Shown here: one piece after another, positions 8,766 through 17,918 of the stretch
Position numbering within the stretch: position 1 is the stretch's first letter
How the letters are laid out: each line of letters starts with the position of its first letter
Origin: an uncultured Candidatus Saccharibacteria bacterium
Lineage (GTDB): Bacteria; Patescibacteriota; Saccharimonadia; Saccharimonadales; Saccharimonadaceae
DNA: 64,000 bases
NCBI GenBank assembly: GCA_947090635.1
Contig: CAMUOM010000001.1
Span: 1-64,000, forward strand
Reading direction: 5' to 3'
Made by a program: the position numbers and the translations under genes
The notes under the pieces: generated by a model
Told to the model about the DNA's origin: nothing
The model's database searches: none
What the model saw: the letters and a program-made list of their open reading frames with translations, nothing else

Positions 8766-11700
8766 CTAGGCTTGTTGTTCTTCAGCGTAATCATGTTCGC
8801 TCAAGGCACCAGTACCAACTGGAATCTTGCGACCAATAATCACGTTTTCCTTTAGACCCTTCAAGTGGTCAACGCGGCCAGAAGTGGCAGCACCAATCAA
8901 GACGCGAGTTGTATCCTGGAATGATGCACCAGAGAGGAACGAATCGCTATTAACTGCTACCTTAGTAATGCCGAGTAGTAATTGCGTAAACTCGGCAGGT
9001 TGTTTGCCAGCGGCAATTAACTTCTTATTGGTATCAACCGCCAAAGCCTTTGAGACGACATCGCCAGCGATAAATTGGCTATCACCCGGCTCTTCAATCC
9101 GTACACGGCTAAACATCTGGCGGACAATAACCTCAAGGTGCTTTGGTGAAATATCCTGACCCTGTGCGGCGTAAATCTTCAACACGTCGTTAATGATATA
9201 ACGCTCGGTTTCAGCGATACCCTTATACTTCATGAGTTCATGAAGCTCAATAGAACCAGTGGTGATACGATCACCAGCCTTGACGGTATCGCCATCCGTC
9301 ACTGCTAGAGTACGAGTATTAGGGATGCGATAGAGCTTTGGCTGTTGGCGTTCAGCAGTAATACGAAGACCGTCATCAACGTAAGTTACCACGCCATCGA
9401 ATGGAGCAACTAGTGGCATGCCATTGTGGTCGCTACTAGCCAAGATGTCACCAGTGCGCACTACCGCACCATCACGCACGCGCGCTTCCTGATTGTCAGC
9501 AAACCGTAAGACTTCGGTGCGACCGGCCAATGGAGTAACGGTCACCTCGTACATATCACCCCGCTCTTCAACACTCACCGTACCATCGCTTTCAGCAACA
9601 ATTGCACGACCCTTTGGCTCATGCGCCTCCAAAAGCTCGTCCACGCGCGGCAAACCTTGAGAAATGTTATCACCACCAACACCACCAGAGTGCTTCGTAT
9701 CCAAGGTCAGCTGAGTACCTGGCTCACCCACGGACTGAGCAGCAATTACACCAATTGGCTCTGACTCTGATACGAGGAAGCCAGTTGACATATCAATACC
9801 ATAGCTCTTGCGTGGGATACCAGATAATTCAGGGGTCGACAAGACTGACATAATCTTCACCGACTTAATATTCTCATCGCCTTGAATTGCTGAAGCGATA
9901 TCACCGGTAATCAAATCACCGCGCTTTACATAGCCTTCAACGTCTTCAGCGGCGTAACGACCAGCGATGCGGTCACAGAACTCAATCATAGTCTCTTCAG
10001 TCTCGTTACGATAGATTGTGAAGCCAGGGTCTTCTGCAGTACCTTCATCAGGCACGGTAAACACATCCTGCGACACATCGACCAAACGACGAGTCAAATA
10101 ACCAGAGTCAGCCGTCTTCAGAGCTGTAGACACAGCACCATAGCGAGAACCACGCGTTACCACGAAGGCCTCAAGCGGTGTCATGCCGTGCTTGTAAGAA
10201 TTCTTCACTGGAAGTTCAATTTCACGACCGGAAGCATCCACCTGAACACCAATCATCGCTGATGCCTGCTTAATGTTGTCCACAGAACCACGCGCACCAG
10301 AGTTGGCGAGCACCGACACTGCCGAGTCGACTTTCTGAAGGTGTGCCTCAACTTCTTCGGTCACCTTCGCATCAACTTGACGCCAAGTCTGAACCGTTAG
10401 CTTATGTCGCTCTGAACCAGTAATCAAACCCTGGTCATACTGATCAGCAATCTGAGCCACCTTGTTGTCGCCTTCATCAGCAATATCCTTCACATTGTCA
10501 AGAGTAAAGTAATCATCCATGCCAGTAGAAATTGCTGAGCGAGTAGCGTGTTCCAATGCCAAACCCTTAATATTATTAGCGGTCTTAGCAGTGGCCTCTG
10601 AACCGTAACGATTAAAGACACGTGCCAATACCTTACCAATAACCTTCTTGGTCAAAACATCGTTTACATACGGGAAGTCTTCTGGCAGCACCTCGTTAAA
10701 CAAGACGCGCCCAAGAGTGGTGTGCAATAACTGGCCGCGGAAGCGAACAATGATTGGTGTCTGATACTCAATCTCATGTGCTTCATGTGCCATAATAGCT
10801 TCCGCCTCTGATGCATAAGCATGTGGCTGTTCGCCTGGCTTCAACTGAGTTGACTGCTTATTGTAGCTTAAGTAGTAACAACCAAGCACGATATCCTGAT
10901 AAATTGAGAGTGTTGGCGAACCATCAGAAGGCTTCAAAAGGTTATTTGATGCCGAAATCAAATCGCGCGCTTCAGCCTGAGCTTCGTCTGACAAAGGCAA
11001 ATGTACTGACATCTGGTCGCCATCGAAGTCGGCGTTAAAGCCAGAAGTCACTAGCGGACAAACCTGAATTGCCTGACCTTCAATTAATCTTGGCTGGAAA
11101 GCCTGAATTGACAAGCGGTGCAATGTCGGGGCGCGGTTAAGCAAGACATACTTACCCTTAATCGCTTCTTCAAGAGCATCCCAAATCACTGGCGCACCAG
11201 CATCGATTAAACGCTGCGCAGTATGGATTGTGTTAGCCTGCTCCCATTCAATCAACTTTGAAATAACAAATGGCTTAAACAATTCTAGCGCCATAGTCTT
11301 TGGCATACCACATTCGTTAATGTTAAGGTCTGGACCAGAAACAATTACCGAACGACCGGAGTAGTCAACACGCTTACCAAGTAAGTTCTGGCGGAAGCGA
11401 CCCTGCTTACCCTTCAAGAGGTCAGACAAAGACTTCAGACGACGACGGCCACCGGTAGCTTGCGCAGCGCGCGTACCACGAGCCGCTGAGTTATCAATCA
11501 AAGAGTCAACTGCCTCTTGCAACATGCGCATTTCATTGCGCGTAATCACTTCAGGTGCGTTCAATTCAGCCAACTTCTTCAAACGATTATTACGGTTGAT
11601 AATACGACGATACAAATCGTTCAAATCAGAGGTAGCAAAGCGACCACCAGCAAGCGATACCATCGGACGTAGATCCGGCGGAATCACCGGCAAGACTGTC

Positions 11701-12608
11701 AAGCACATTGATTCTGGCTTAATACCAGCCGAGCGCATACCCTCAAGCATCTTGAGGCGCTTCTGAATCTTCTGACGAGCCTGACCCTTCTTCTTGTCAG
11801 CCACAGCAGTCAAATCCTCGATTAGTTGATTAAGGTCAATCTCGCAAAGTAAGCGATGTAGCGCTGCGCCGCCCATGCCAACTTCAACCAAATCTTGGTA
11901 TTCTTCTGGCAAGTTACGATACGCGCTCTCAGCCATCGTAGCGCCCTTTACAAGGCTGTCTAACATTGACTTCTTCTCTTGATACTCATCAGTTGCAGCA
12001 GTGATTTCAGCTGACATTTGCTTTGCTAGAGTCTTAGCATCTACTGGAGCCTCGCCTTCAGCGGCTGGCTCAGCCATAGCGCGGTCATAACGATACTTAA
12101 TGGCCGCACGTGAAGCGTTATACTGCTCTTCGTTTGCATTACGCAGTTCGGCAACCGCTTCGTCATCAACCGCCAAAATAGCATATGACTGGAAGTAAGC
12201 AATGCGCTCCAATTCCTTTACGGTCAAATTGAGCAATAGTGACATTGCGCTAGGCGTGCCGCGCATAAACCAAATGTGCGCTACCGGGGTGGCAAGTTTA
12301 ATGTGCCCCATCCGCTCACGACGAGCCGAAGCGCGCGTAACTAGCTCACCGTTCTTATCAACGGCAGCTTCACGTGAGCGCACGCCCTTTAACTTGGCAT
12401 CATGTGGGTTAATATCCTTCTCTGGCCCAAAAATACGCTCGCAGAACAAACCATCGCGCTCTGGCTTCTGTGTGCGATAATTGATGGTTTCTGGCTTCAA
12501 TACTTCGCCATATGACCAAGACAAGATATCTTCTTCGCTAGCTACCGCTAGACGCACTGCGTCAAAATCAGAGATTGACTTGTCGTCGTTAGACTTTGGT
12601 CGCATCAT
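8766..12608 (-). CDS. rpoC: DNA-directed RNA polymerase subunit beta'
   Basis: The catalytic Mg2+ loop NADFDGDQM is at 525-533 (Asp527, Asp529, Asp531). The clamp start KPETINYRTQKPERDGLFC, the bridge-helix/trigger-loop region and the C-terminal EPIGVIAAQSVGEPGTQLT are all recognisable over 1280 residues. Both zinc sites are missing. The positions of the four N-terminal zinc-finger cysteines are Pro68, Asp70, Val83 and Asn86, with no length change. The positions of the second set (E. coli C814, C888, C895, C898) are Glu855, Thr925, Pro932 and Ser935. The start codon overlaps the rpoB stop by one base (TAATG) and GGAGG lies within the rpoB tail, so the genes are translationally coupled. A terminator follows. 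Confidence 0.98.
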   Translation of the reverse strand: MMRPKSNDDKSISDFDAVRLAVASEEDILSWSYGEVLKPETINYRTQKPERDGLFCERIFGPEKDINPHDAKLKGVRSREAAVDKNGELVTRASARRERMGHIKLATPVAHIWFMRGTPSAMSLLLNLTVKELERIAYFQSYAILAVDDEAVAELRNANEEQYNASRAAIKYRYDRAMAEPAAEGEAPVDAKTLAKQMSAEITAATDEYQEKKSMLDSLVKGATMAESAYRNLPEEYQDLVEVGMGGAALHRLLCEIDLNQLIEDLTAVADKKKGQARQKIQKRLKMLEGMRSAGIKPESMCLTVLPVIPPDLRPMVSLAGGRFATSDLNDLYRRIINRNNRLKKLAELNAPEVITRNEMRMLQEAVDSLIDNSAARGTRAAQATGGRRRLKSLSDLLKGKQGRFRQNLLGKRVDYSGRSVIVSGPDLNINECGMPKTMALELFKPFVISKLIEWEQANTIHTAQRLIDAGAPVIWDALEEAIKGKYVLLNRAPTLHRLSIQAFQPRLIEGQAIQVCPLVTSGFNADFDGDQMSVHLPLSDEAQAEARDLISASNNLLKPSDGSPTLSIYQDIVLGCYYLSYNKQSTQLKPGEQPHAYASEAEAIMAHEAHEIEYQTPIIVRFRGQLLHTTLGRVLFNEVLPEDFPYVNDVLTKKVIGKVLARVFNRYGSEATAKTANNIKGLALEHATRSAISTGMDDYFTLDNVKDIADEGDNKVAQIADQYDQGLITGSERHKLTVQTWRQVDAKVTEEVEAHLQKVDSAVSVLANSGARGSVDNIKQASAMIGVQVDASGREIELPVKNSYKHGMTPLEAFVVTRGSRYGAVSTALKTADSGYLTRRLVDVSQDVFTVPDEGTAEDPGFTIYRNETEETMIEFCDRIAGRYAAEDVEGYVKRGDLITGDIASAIQGDENIKSVKIMSVLSTPELSGIPRKSYGIDMSTGFLVSESEPIGVIAAQSVGEPGTQLTLDTKHSGGVGGDNISQGLPRVDELLEAHEPKGRAIVAESDGTVSVEERGDMYEVTVTPLAGRTEVLRFADNQEARVRDGAVVRTGDILASSDHNGMPLVAPFDGVVTYVDDGLRITAERQQPKLYRIPNTRTLAVTDGDTVKAGDRITTGSIELHELMKYKGIAETERYIINDVLKIYAAQGQDISPKHLEVIVRQMFSRVRIEEPGDSQFIAGDVVSKALAVDTNKKLIAAGKQPAEFTQLLLGITKVAVNSDSFLSGASFQDTTRVLIGAATSGRVDHLKGLKENVIIGRKIPVGTGALSEHDYAEEQQA

Positions 12609-15600
12609 TATGCCTCCTCCTCTTCGTTATTATCATCTTCGTCGTTTTCATCGATATCGATCATGTCCTCTTCGTCATCGTCTGGCATATCGGTGATATT
12701 ATCATCTTCTTCATCTAAGTCATCTGGTGACACCGTCTGACCAAGTTCATCTGGTGCGATGTCAAGGTCCTCAAGCTTACCGCCCGTGCCCTTCTCAGTG
12801 ACAACATTTTCAGCATCCTCTAGTTCGTTATCCTTTACGAGGTCAACACGCAAACCAAGACCTTGTAATTCCTTCACAAGAACCTTGAAACCTTCTGGAA
12901 TATCTGGCCCTTCAATTGGCTCACCCTTAATGATACTTTCATAAGCACGAGCACGACCCTTTACATCATCAGACTTAATAGTAATCATCTCCTGCAAGGT
13001 AGATGCAGCACCGTAAGCCTCAAGTGCCCAAACCTCCATTTCACCGAAGCGCTGGCCACCATTATGAGCACGACCACCAAGTGGCTGCTGTGTCACCATG
13101 GCATATGGACCAGTTGAACGAGCGTGAATCTTGTCAAGCACCATGTGGTGAAGCTTAATCATGTACATCACACCAACTGTAGTCTGCTCCTGGAATGGTT
13201 CGCCAGTGCGGCCATCAAATAGTTGCATCTTACCATTGCGGTTAAAGCCCGCCTTTTCGAGCTGGTCGGCAATGACTTCATTTGGTACACCCCTAAAGGC
13301 TGGAGTAGCAACTTTGTAGCCAAGCTTTCGTGCCGCCATGCCAATATGCACCTCAAATAGCTGGCCTAGGTTCATACGTGATGGCACACCCATAGGGTTC
13401 AAAATGATGTCAACTGGGGTACCGTCAGCCATAAATGGCATATCTTCCTCAGCCAAAATCTTCGCAACCACACCCTTGTTGCCATAACGACCAGCTAGTT
13501 TATCGCCGACTTGAATCTTGCGGCTCTGGGCAATGAAGATTTCAATTTGCTGCAAAACGCCAGCCTTCAAATCGTGACCAGAATTGCGATCAAAAATTCG
13601 AACTGCGACAACCTTACCACCCTCGCTACGGCCAACACGATGTGAAGTATCGCGCACATCCTTTGCCTTCTCGCCAAAGATAGCACGCAACAAGCGCTCC
13701 TCAGAACTGAGCTCCTGTTCACCACGTGGTGTAATCTTACCAACCAAGACATCGCCCGGTCGTACCTCAGCACCAACAGTAACAATGCCATTGGCATCGA
13801 GGTTACGCAAAGCATCCTCAGAAGCGTTTGGAATATCACGAGTCACCTGCTCTGGCCCAAGCTTTGTATCGCGTACCTCAACCATTGAGCTCGTAATATT
13901 AACACTAGTTAGAGCATCATCTTCAACCAGACGACGACTAATAATAATCGAGTCATCCATGTTGTAGCCTTTCCAAGGCATGTAGGCCACGATTAGGTCA
14001 CGTCCAAGCGCAATTTCGCCATCAGCAACTGAAGCGCCTTCAACTAGCGGTTGGCCCTTCACGACGTGCTGACCACGCACTACAACTGTTCGCTCATTAA
14101 ACGAACGGTCCTCGTTTGACTTCACAAAGTGTGTTGGATGATACACACCAGTCGTACCATCAACATACTTCACCTGGACTTCATCGGCATCAGCCTTAGT
14201 AACTTCACCGTCGTCGCGTGCTACTGTTAATGCTGGAGTATTTAAAGCCAAATCATGTTCAATGCCGGTACCGACAATTGGTGAAGTTGGCTTAATGAGC
14301 GGTACTGCCTGACGCTGCATGTTCGAACCCATCAAGTTACGGTCAATACGACTCTTCTCAACAAATGGAATTAGCGCAGCCGTCGTACCAATGACCTGAG
14401 TAGAACAGGCATCCATATAAGTAACATCGCCGGCATCGACGGTTTCAGGGCGTAGCTCGCGACGAGCATCAACACGCGCTTCCTTAAATGTACCATCGTC
14501 ATTTAGTTCCACTGAACTCTCAGCAATCGTCTCATGTGCTTCTTGTGCAGCGTCCATGTAAACAACTTCATCGGTAACACGGCCATTGACCACCTTGCGA
14601 TACGGCGCTTCAAGGAATCCGTACTCATTAATGCGGGCATAAGACGCTAGGTAAAGCACCAAACCCACGTTGCCACCTTCTGGAGTTTCAATGATACAAA
14701 CACGTGAATAATGTGTTGGGTGAATATCACGCACCTCAATACCGGCACGCTCACGTGTCAAACCGCCAGGGCCCATTGAACTCAAGCGACGCTTGTGCGC
14801 CAACTCTGATACTGGGTTAGCTTGGTCCATAAACTGCGATAGCTGAGACGAAGCGAAGAATTCGCGTACAGCTGCGACGATTGGGCGAGCGTTGATTAAT
14901 GACGCTGGAGTAACATTCTCGAGGTCAGCCACACTCATGCGGTCACGTACGTTACGGTCAAGACGCAACAAACCAACTCGGAACTGGCGAGCAACTAGCT
15001 CACCAACCAAACGAACGCGGCGGTTATAGAAAGCGTCGATATCATCAGCTGGCTCTTGGGTATTATTCAAGCGAATAATTTCCGCAATAATAGCCACCAA
15101 ATCGTCGATTAGCAAAACACGGTTCTCTGGGATCTCGGTTAATTCAGGGGCCAAACCTAGCTCGCGCTTGATAGCAGCGAGGCGCTGATTCATCTTATAA
15201 CGACCAACACGGCTAATATCAAACCGCTTAAAATCAAAGAAGGTGCGCTCAATCATACCCTTGGCGTTATCAACTGTCGCCAAATCGCCTGGGCGAATCT
15301 TGCGGAAGACTTCAATCAAAGCCTCATTAGTACCGCGGCTAGTATCCTTTGCAATAGTAGCATCGATGTAGCTTTGCTCACCGTTATCGACCTTTTCAAA
15401 TAGCTCTTTTAACTTAGTATTGGTGCTGTAGCCAAGCGCACGCAGAAGAGTAGTAACTGGGAAGCGGCGCTTACGATCGATTTTTACATAGATAGCGTGG
15501 TCCTTTGAGGTCTCAAATTCAAACCAAACACCACGACCCGGGATAATCTTAGCACCGTAGCATTTACGACCATCAACCTCCTCATCGGCGGTGAAGAACA

Positions 15601-16039
15601 CACCAGATGAACGAATTAGCTGCGAAACTACCACGCGCTCAGAACCGTTAATAATAAACGTACCACGGTCAGTCATCCACGGATAATCACCAAGATAAAG
15701 CTCGTCTTCGCGAACTTCGCCAGTTACACGATTAACTAATTCTACATTAGCGTACAATGGGGCTTCATAGCTAGTATTATCGCGAATTGCCTCACGGTCA
15801 GTAATCTTTGGTGAGCCAAAATGATAATCTTTAAAACTTAAACTTAACTTTTGACCAGTAAAGTCTTCAATAGGGCTAACTTCCTTAAACACATCAGCCA
15901 ACTCGTGTTTAACTAAATCATCCCAAGACTTTTGTAAGTGCCCAACCAAGTTAGGCAATTCCAGCACTTTGTGCTGTGGAGTGAAATAAGTACGCTTGGT
16001 GATACCGTTTTCCACCCATCCTTTAGTCGCATTCGCCAC
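12608..16039 (-). CDS. rpoB: DNA-directed RNA polymerase subunit beta
   Basis: This is a full-length beta subunit of 1143 residues. The rifampicin region reads SSQLSQFMDQANPVSE then HKRRLSSMGPGG, with the Asp, His and Ser equivalents of E. coli 516, 526 and 531 all wild type. The start is GTG at 16039 with GAGGAG 8 nt upstream. After the usual end (KELQGLGLRVDLV) there is an extra tail of about 75 residues, the last 45 very rich in Asp and Glu. rplJ and rplL, the usual upstream neighbours, are absent here; the gene has its own promoter and a structured leader of about 160 nt. Confidence 0.98.
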   Translation of the reverse strand: MANATKGWVENGITKRTYFTPQHKVLELPNLVGHLQKSWDDLVKHELADVFKEVSPIEDFTGQKLSLSFKDYHFGSPKITDREAIRDNTSYEAPLYANVELVNRVTGEVREDELYLGDYPWMTDRGTFIINGSERVVVSQLIRSSGVFFTADEEVDGRKCYGAKIIPGRGVWFEFETSKDHAIYVKIDRKRRFPVTTLLRALGYSTNTKLKELFEKVDNGEQSYIDATIAKDTSRGTNEALIEVFRKIRPGDLATVDNAKGMIERTFFDFKRFDISRVGRYKMNQRLAAIKRELGLAPELTEIPENRVLLIDDLVAIIAEIIRLNNTQEPADDIDAFYNRRVRLVGELVARQFRVGLLRLDRNVRDRMSVADLENVTPASLINARPIVAAVREFFASSQLSQFMDQANPVSELAHKRRLSSMGPGGLTRERAGIEVRDIHPTHYSRVCIIETPEGGNVGLVLYLASYARINEYGFLEAPYRKVVNGRVTDEVVYMDAAQEAHETIAESSVELNDDGTFKEARVDARRELRPETVDAGDVTYMDACSTQVIGTTAALIPFVEKSRIDRNLMGSNMQRQAVPLIKPTSPIVGTGIEHDLALNTPALTVARDDGEVTKADADEVQVKYVDGTTGVYHPTHFVKSNEDRSFNERTVVVRGQHVVKGQPLVEGASVADGEIALGRDLIVAYMPWKGYNMDDSIIISRRLVEDDALTSVNITSSMVEVRDTKLGPEQVTRDIPNASEDALRNLDANGIVTVGAEVRPGDVLVGKITPRGEQELSSEERLLRAIFGEKAKDVRDTSHRVGRSEGGKVVAVRIFDRNSGHDLKAGVLQQIEIFIAQSRKIQVGDKLAGRYGNKGVVAKILAEEDMPFMADGTPVDIILNPMGVPSRMNLGQLFEVHIGMAARKLGYKVATPAFRGVPNEVIADQLEKAGFNRNGKMQLFDGRTGEPFQEQTTVGVMYMIKLHHMVLDKIHARSTGPYAMVTQQPLGGRAHNGGQRFGEMEVWALEAYGAASTLQEMITIKSDDVKGRARAYESIIKGEPIEGPDIPEGFKVLVKELQGLGLRVDLVKDNELEDAENVVTEKGTGGKLEDLDIAPDELGQTVSPDDLDEEDDNITDMPDDDEEDMIDIDENDEDDNNEEEEA

Positions 16040-16120
16040 GAATGTTACTCCTCTTCTTTAAGTTACTCTCGCTGGCTTGAAGAATTCTGTTCTGTCTTTC
16101 TGTGCTATCCGACGCCACCA

Positions 16121-16195
16121 GTAGTGTAAAGTGGGTCCCACACAACAAACTCCACTGCTGCCAAAACAATGGACGTTCTAAACAGATTACACTAC
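16121..16195 (-). promoter_or_regulatory. structured 5' leader of rpoB-rpoC
   Basis: A perfect 9-bp inverted repeat, GTAGTGTAA (16121-16129) and TTACACTAC (16187-16195), would close a stem just 5-6 nt after the predicted transcription start. Inside it the palindrome GTGGG-T-CCCAC (16131-16141) forms a second hairpin next to the 3' arm. The leader then runs about 80 nt to the GTG start. No ribosomal-protein or known riboswitch motif was recognised. Confidence 0.4.
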
Positions 16196-16207
16196 TTCAT
16201 CAAAACT

Positions 16208-16236
16208 AATGTAACACAAAAATATTTTTTTCGCAA
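16208..16236 (-). promoter_or_regulatory. promoter of rpoB-rpoC
   Basis: On the minus strand a -35 TTGCGA (16236-16231), a 17-bp AT-rich spacer and a -10 TACATT (16213-16208). It lies in the 220-bp gap between the M50 protease gene end and rpoB, and would start the structured leader. Confidence 0.5.
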
Positions 16237-16259
16237 TAGCAAAATGTATTTATTCTTAG

Positions 16260-16955
16260 CTAAGACAAGATAAATTGAAAACCAGCCAAGACCCCGTTAA
16301 TAATCTCTAACATAACACGATTTAATGTCGTAGCAAACAAACACACCACTAAAAATACTACCATTAATCCAATTGTATGCTCTATTATATCCATCGCTCG
16401 CTGCACAGCTGGCGGCGCCACAGCATACAGCACACGTGAACCATCAAGTGGCGGAATTGGCAAGATGTTAAATGCAAAAAATCCTAAATTAACGTATACA
16501 CTCATCACCAAAAATTCCATTACTACTCCTGATAAAGTAGTAACATTAATTAACTCAGGGATAATTAAAAATTTTTTCCCACCAATCAAAATAATTACGC
16601 AATAAGCTATAAACGACAGCAATAGGTTGGTTATCGGGCCCATGATACCAACTAAAGCTGAGCCCCACTCTCCACCACGCACGCGCTCAGGGTTAAATGG
16701 AACCGGCTTAGCACCACCAAAAATTGGCCCGCCCGTCGCCGCCATTAATAGTGGCAGTAAAATAGTCATGATTGGGTCGATATGCTTAATCGGGTTTAAA
16801 GTTAAGCGGCCCGCCTCTTTCGCAGTATTATCGCCCAACCAATGCGCTGTTAGGCCATGCATCAGCTCATGGAGAATCATCGAAATTAAAGTTACGACAA
16901 GAATTACTCCAAGAATAATCCATGTACTAAGCTGGCTAAAATCCATCTGAAACAT
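16260..16955 (-). CDS. site-2 protease (M50) family membrane metalloprotease
   Basis: This is an intramembrane zinc protease of the compact rhomboid-independent M50 type. The zinc motif HELMH is at 29-33 in the first membrane helix, and the third zinc ligand is in NILPIPPLDGSR near residue 175. Several further hydrophobic segments are visible. The 231-residue length is normal for the minimal core without a PDZ domain, so it is unlikely to be an RseP-type sigma regulator; its substrate is unknown. The ATG at 16955 lies 6 nt after an extended -10 (TGA-TATAAT, 16970-16962), predicting a leaderless mRNA. It follows the rpmB terminator. Confidence 0.85.
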   Translation of the reverse strand: MFQMDFSQLSTWIILGVILVVTLISMILHELMHGLTAHWLGDNTAKEAGRLTLNPIKHIDPIMTILLPLLMAATGGPIFGGAKPVPFNPERVRGGEWGSALVGIMGPITNLLLSFIAYCVIILIGGKKFLIIPELINVTTLSGVVMEFLVMSVYVNLGFFAFNILPIPPLDGSRVLYAVAPPAVQRAMDIIEHTIGLMVVFLVVCLFATTLNRVMLEIINGVLAGFQFILS

Positions 16956-16961
16956 ACTACC

Positions 16962-16970
16962 ATTATATCA
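16962..16970 (-). promoter_or_regulatory. extended -10 promoter of the M50 protease gene (leaderless)
   Basis: Minus strand TGA-TATAAT (16970-16962), 6 nt, ATG (16955). No Shine-Dalgarno is present in the 6-nt gap. Confidence 0.5.
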
Positions 16971-16981
16971 TAAGCAACAAA

Positions 16982-17003
16982 AACGCCCCTTATATGGGGC
17001 GTT
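16982..17003 (-). terminator. intrinsic terminator after rpmB
   Basis: An 8-bp stem AACGCCCC/GGGGCGTT with a 6-nt loop is followed on the minus strand by TTTTGTT. It lies 20 bp after the rpmB stop. Confidence 0.8.
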
Positions 17004-17022
17004 ACAACAACTACCTAACAAA

Positions 17023-17235
17023 TTAATCAGTAGTAACTGGCTTGTCGCTAGTAAAGCCCTTCTTACGTAGGGTCTTAATTGTGCTAGCAGCAATTAATAG
17101 GCGTACTTTATGGCCATTTACATAGAAAGTCTTCTTTTGTAGATTTGGCTTAAAGGTCCGCTTGGTGTGACGCATTGAGAAGCTAACATTGTTGCCGCTC
17201 ATTGCACCCTTACCGGTGATTTCACATCGTGCCAT
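17023..17235 (-). CDS. rpmB: 50S ribosomal protein bL28
   Basis: A 70-residue basic protein with the L28 pattern: [20 protein letters not shown], then [11 protein letters not shown] and the C-terminal [15 protein letters not shown]. The cysteine pair near the C-terminus of zinc-binding (C+) L28 proteins is absent, so this is the zinc-free form. The start is fixed by AAGGAG upstream of the ATG at 17235. A terminator follows, so it is probably transcribed alone. Confidence 0.93.
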   Translation of the reverse strand: MARCEITGKGAMSGNNVSFSMRHTKRTFKPNLQKKTFYVNGHKVRLLIAASTIKTLRKKGFTSDKPVTTD

Positions 17236-17306
17236 CTTAAAATATCTCCTTTATCGGTTACTCTGCTCTATGATACCAAAATATCATAGCCTAGTCAATA
17301 GCATAA

Positions 17307-17330
17307 AAGCCTACGGCGAACCGTAGGCTT
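17307..17330 (-). terminator. intrinsic terminator after rsmD
   Basis: A 10-bp stem AAGCCTACGG/CCGTAGGCTT has a UUCG loop on the transcribed (minus) strand and is followed by TTTTAT. It ends the tyrS-to-rsmD operon. Confidence 0.85.
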
Positions 17331-17357
17331 GGACAGCGCAATGAAACATCCCGTTAT

Positions 17358-17918
17358 TTATAAGCTCTTGTTGACCTTTAAGATCAAAATCGATGCTCCT
17401 CCATAACTCCGAAATTCCACCACAGCAACTCCATTAGGAAGCTTCACACATTCTGCTGTCTGGTATGATAATATCATAAGCCCGTTATCATTTAAATAGT
17501 CCAGCAATCGCCAAACTGTGGAAAACTGGGGATTTTTGTAAGGTGGGTCAACAAAAATCAAGTCGTACTTATCTGTAAAATCAGCAATTTTTATCCAATT
17601 GTCAACTGTTGTACAAATTACAGAAGAACTCTTTTCTGCGCCAACCGTAGCAATATTCTGCTTAAGTACCGCCTGCGCCGTGCGGTCGCGCTCAATAAAA
17701 GTCACCATAAATGCCCCACGACTTAACGCCTCAAGACCAATCGCACCCGTGCCAGCAAACGCATCTAGTACTTTAGCACCCGCCAAAACTCCCTTTGCGT
17801 TTAGTATCGAAAAAATTGCACTCCTAGCGCGCTCGCTCATTGGATGTGTTGCGTTGCTAACATTAGCCGACAAGCGTCGACCACCCCATATCCCCGATAT
17901 TAATCTAACTGTCGCCAT
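17358..17918 (-). CDS. rsmD: 16S rRNA (guanine966-N2)-methyltransferase RsmD
   Basis: This SAM-dependent enzyme methylates G966 of 16S rRNA. It shows the family start VRLISGIWGGRRL, the THPMSERARSAIFSIL segment, the SAM loop DAFAGTGAIGLEALSRGA and the catalytic DPPY. The frame opens at 17945, but RsmD proteins begin just before the ISG motif, so the ATG at 17918 is chosen. It overlaps the preceding gene by 14 bp. It is the last gene of the operon before the terminator. Confidence 0.9.
   Translation of the reverse strand: MATVRLISGIWGGRRLSANVSNATHPMSERARSAIFSILNAKGVLAGAKVLDAFAGTGAIGLEALSRGAFMVTFIERDRTAQAVLKQNIATVGAEKSSSVICTTVDNWIKIADFTDKYDLIFVDPPYKNPQFSTVWRLLDYLNDNGLMILSYQTAECVKLPNGVAVVEFRSYGGASILILKVNKSL

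Noticed and set aside
13584..13967. 127-codon plus-strand frame opposite rpoB
   Set aside because: Shadow of the conserved beta subunit.
14750..14880. Possible rifampicin-resistance substitutions in RpoB
   Set aside because: The key Asp, His and Ser positions match the wild-type, sensitive sequence.
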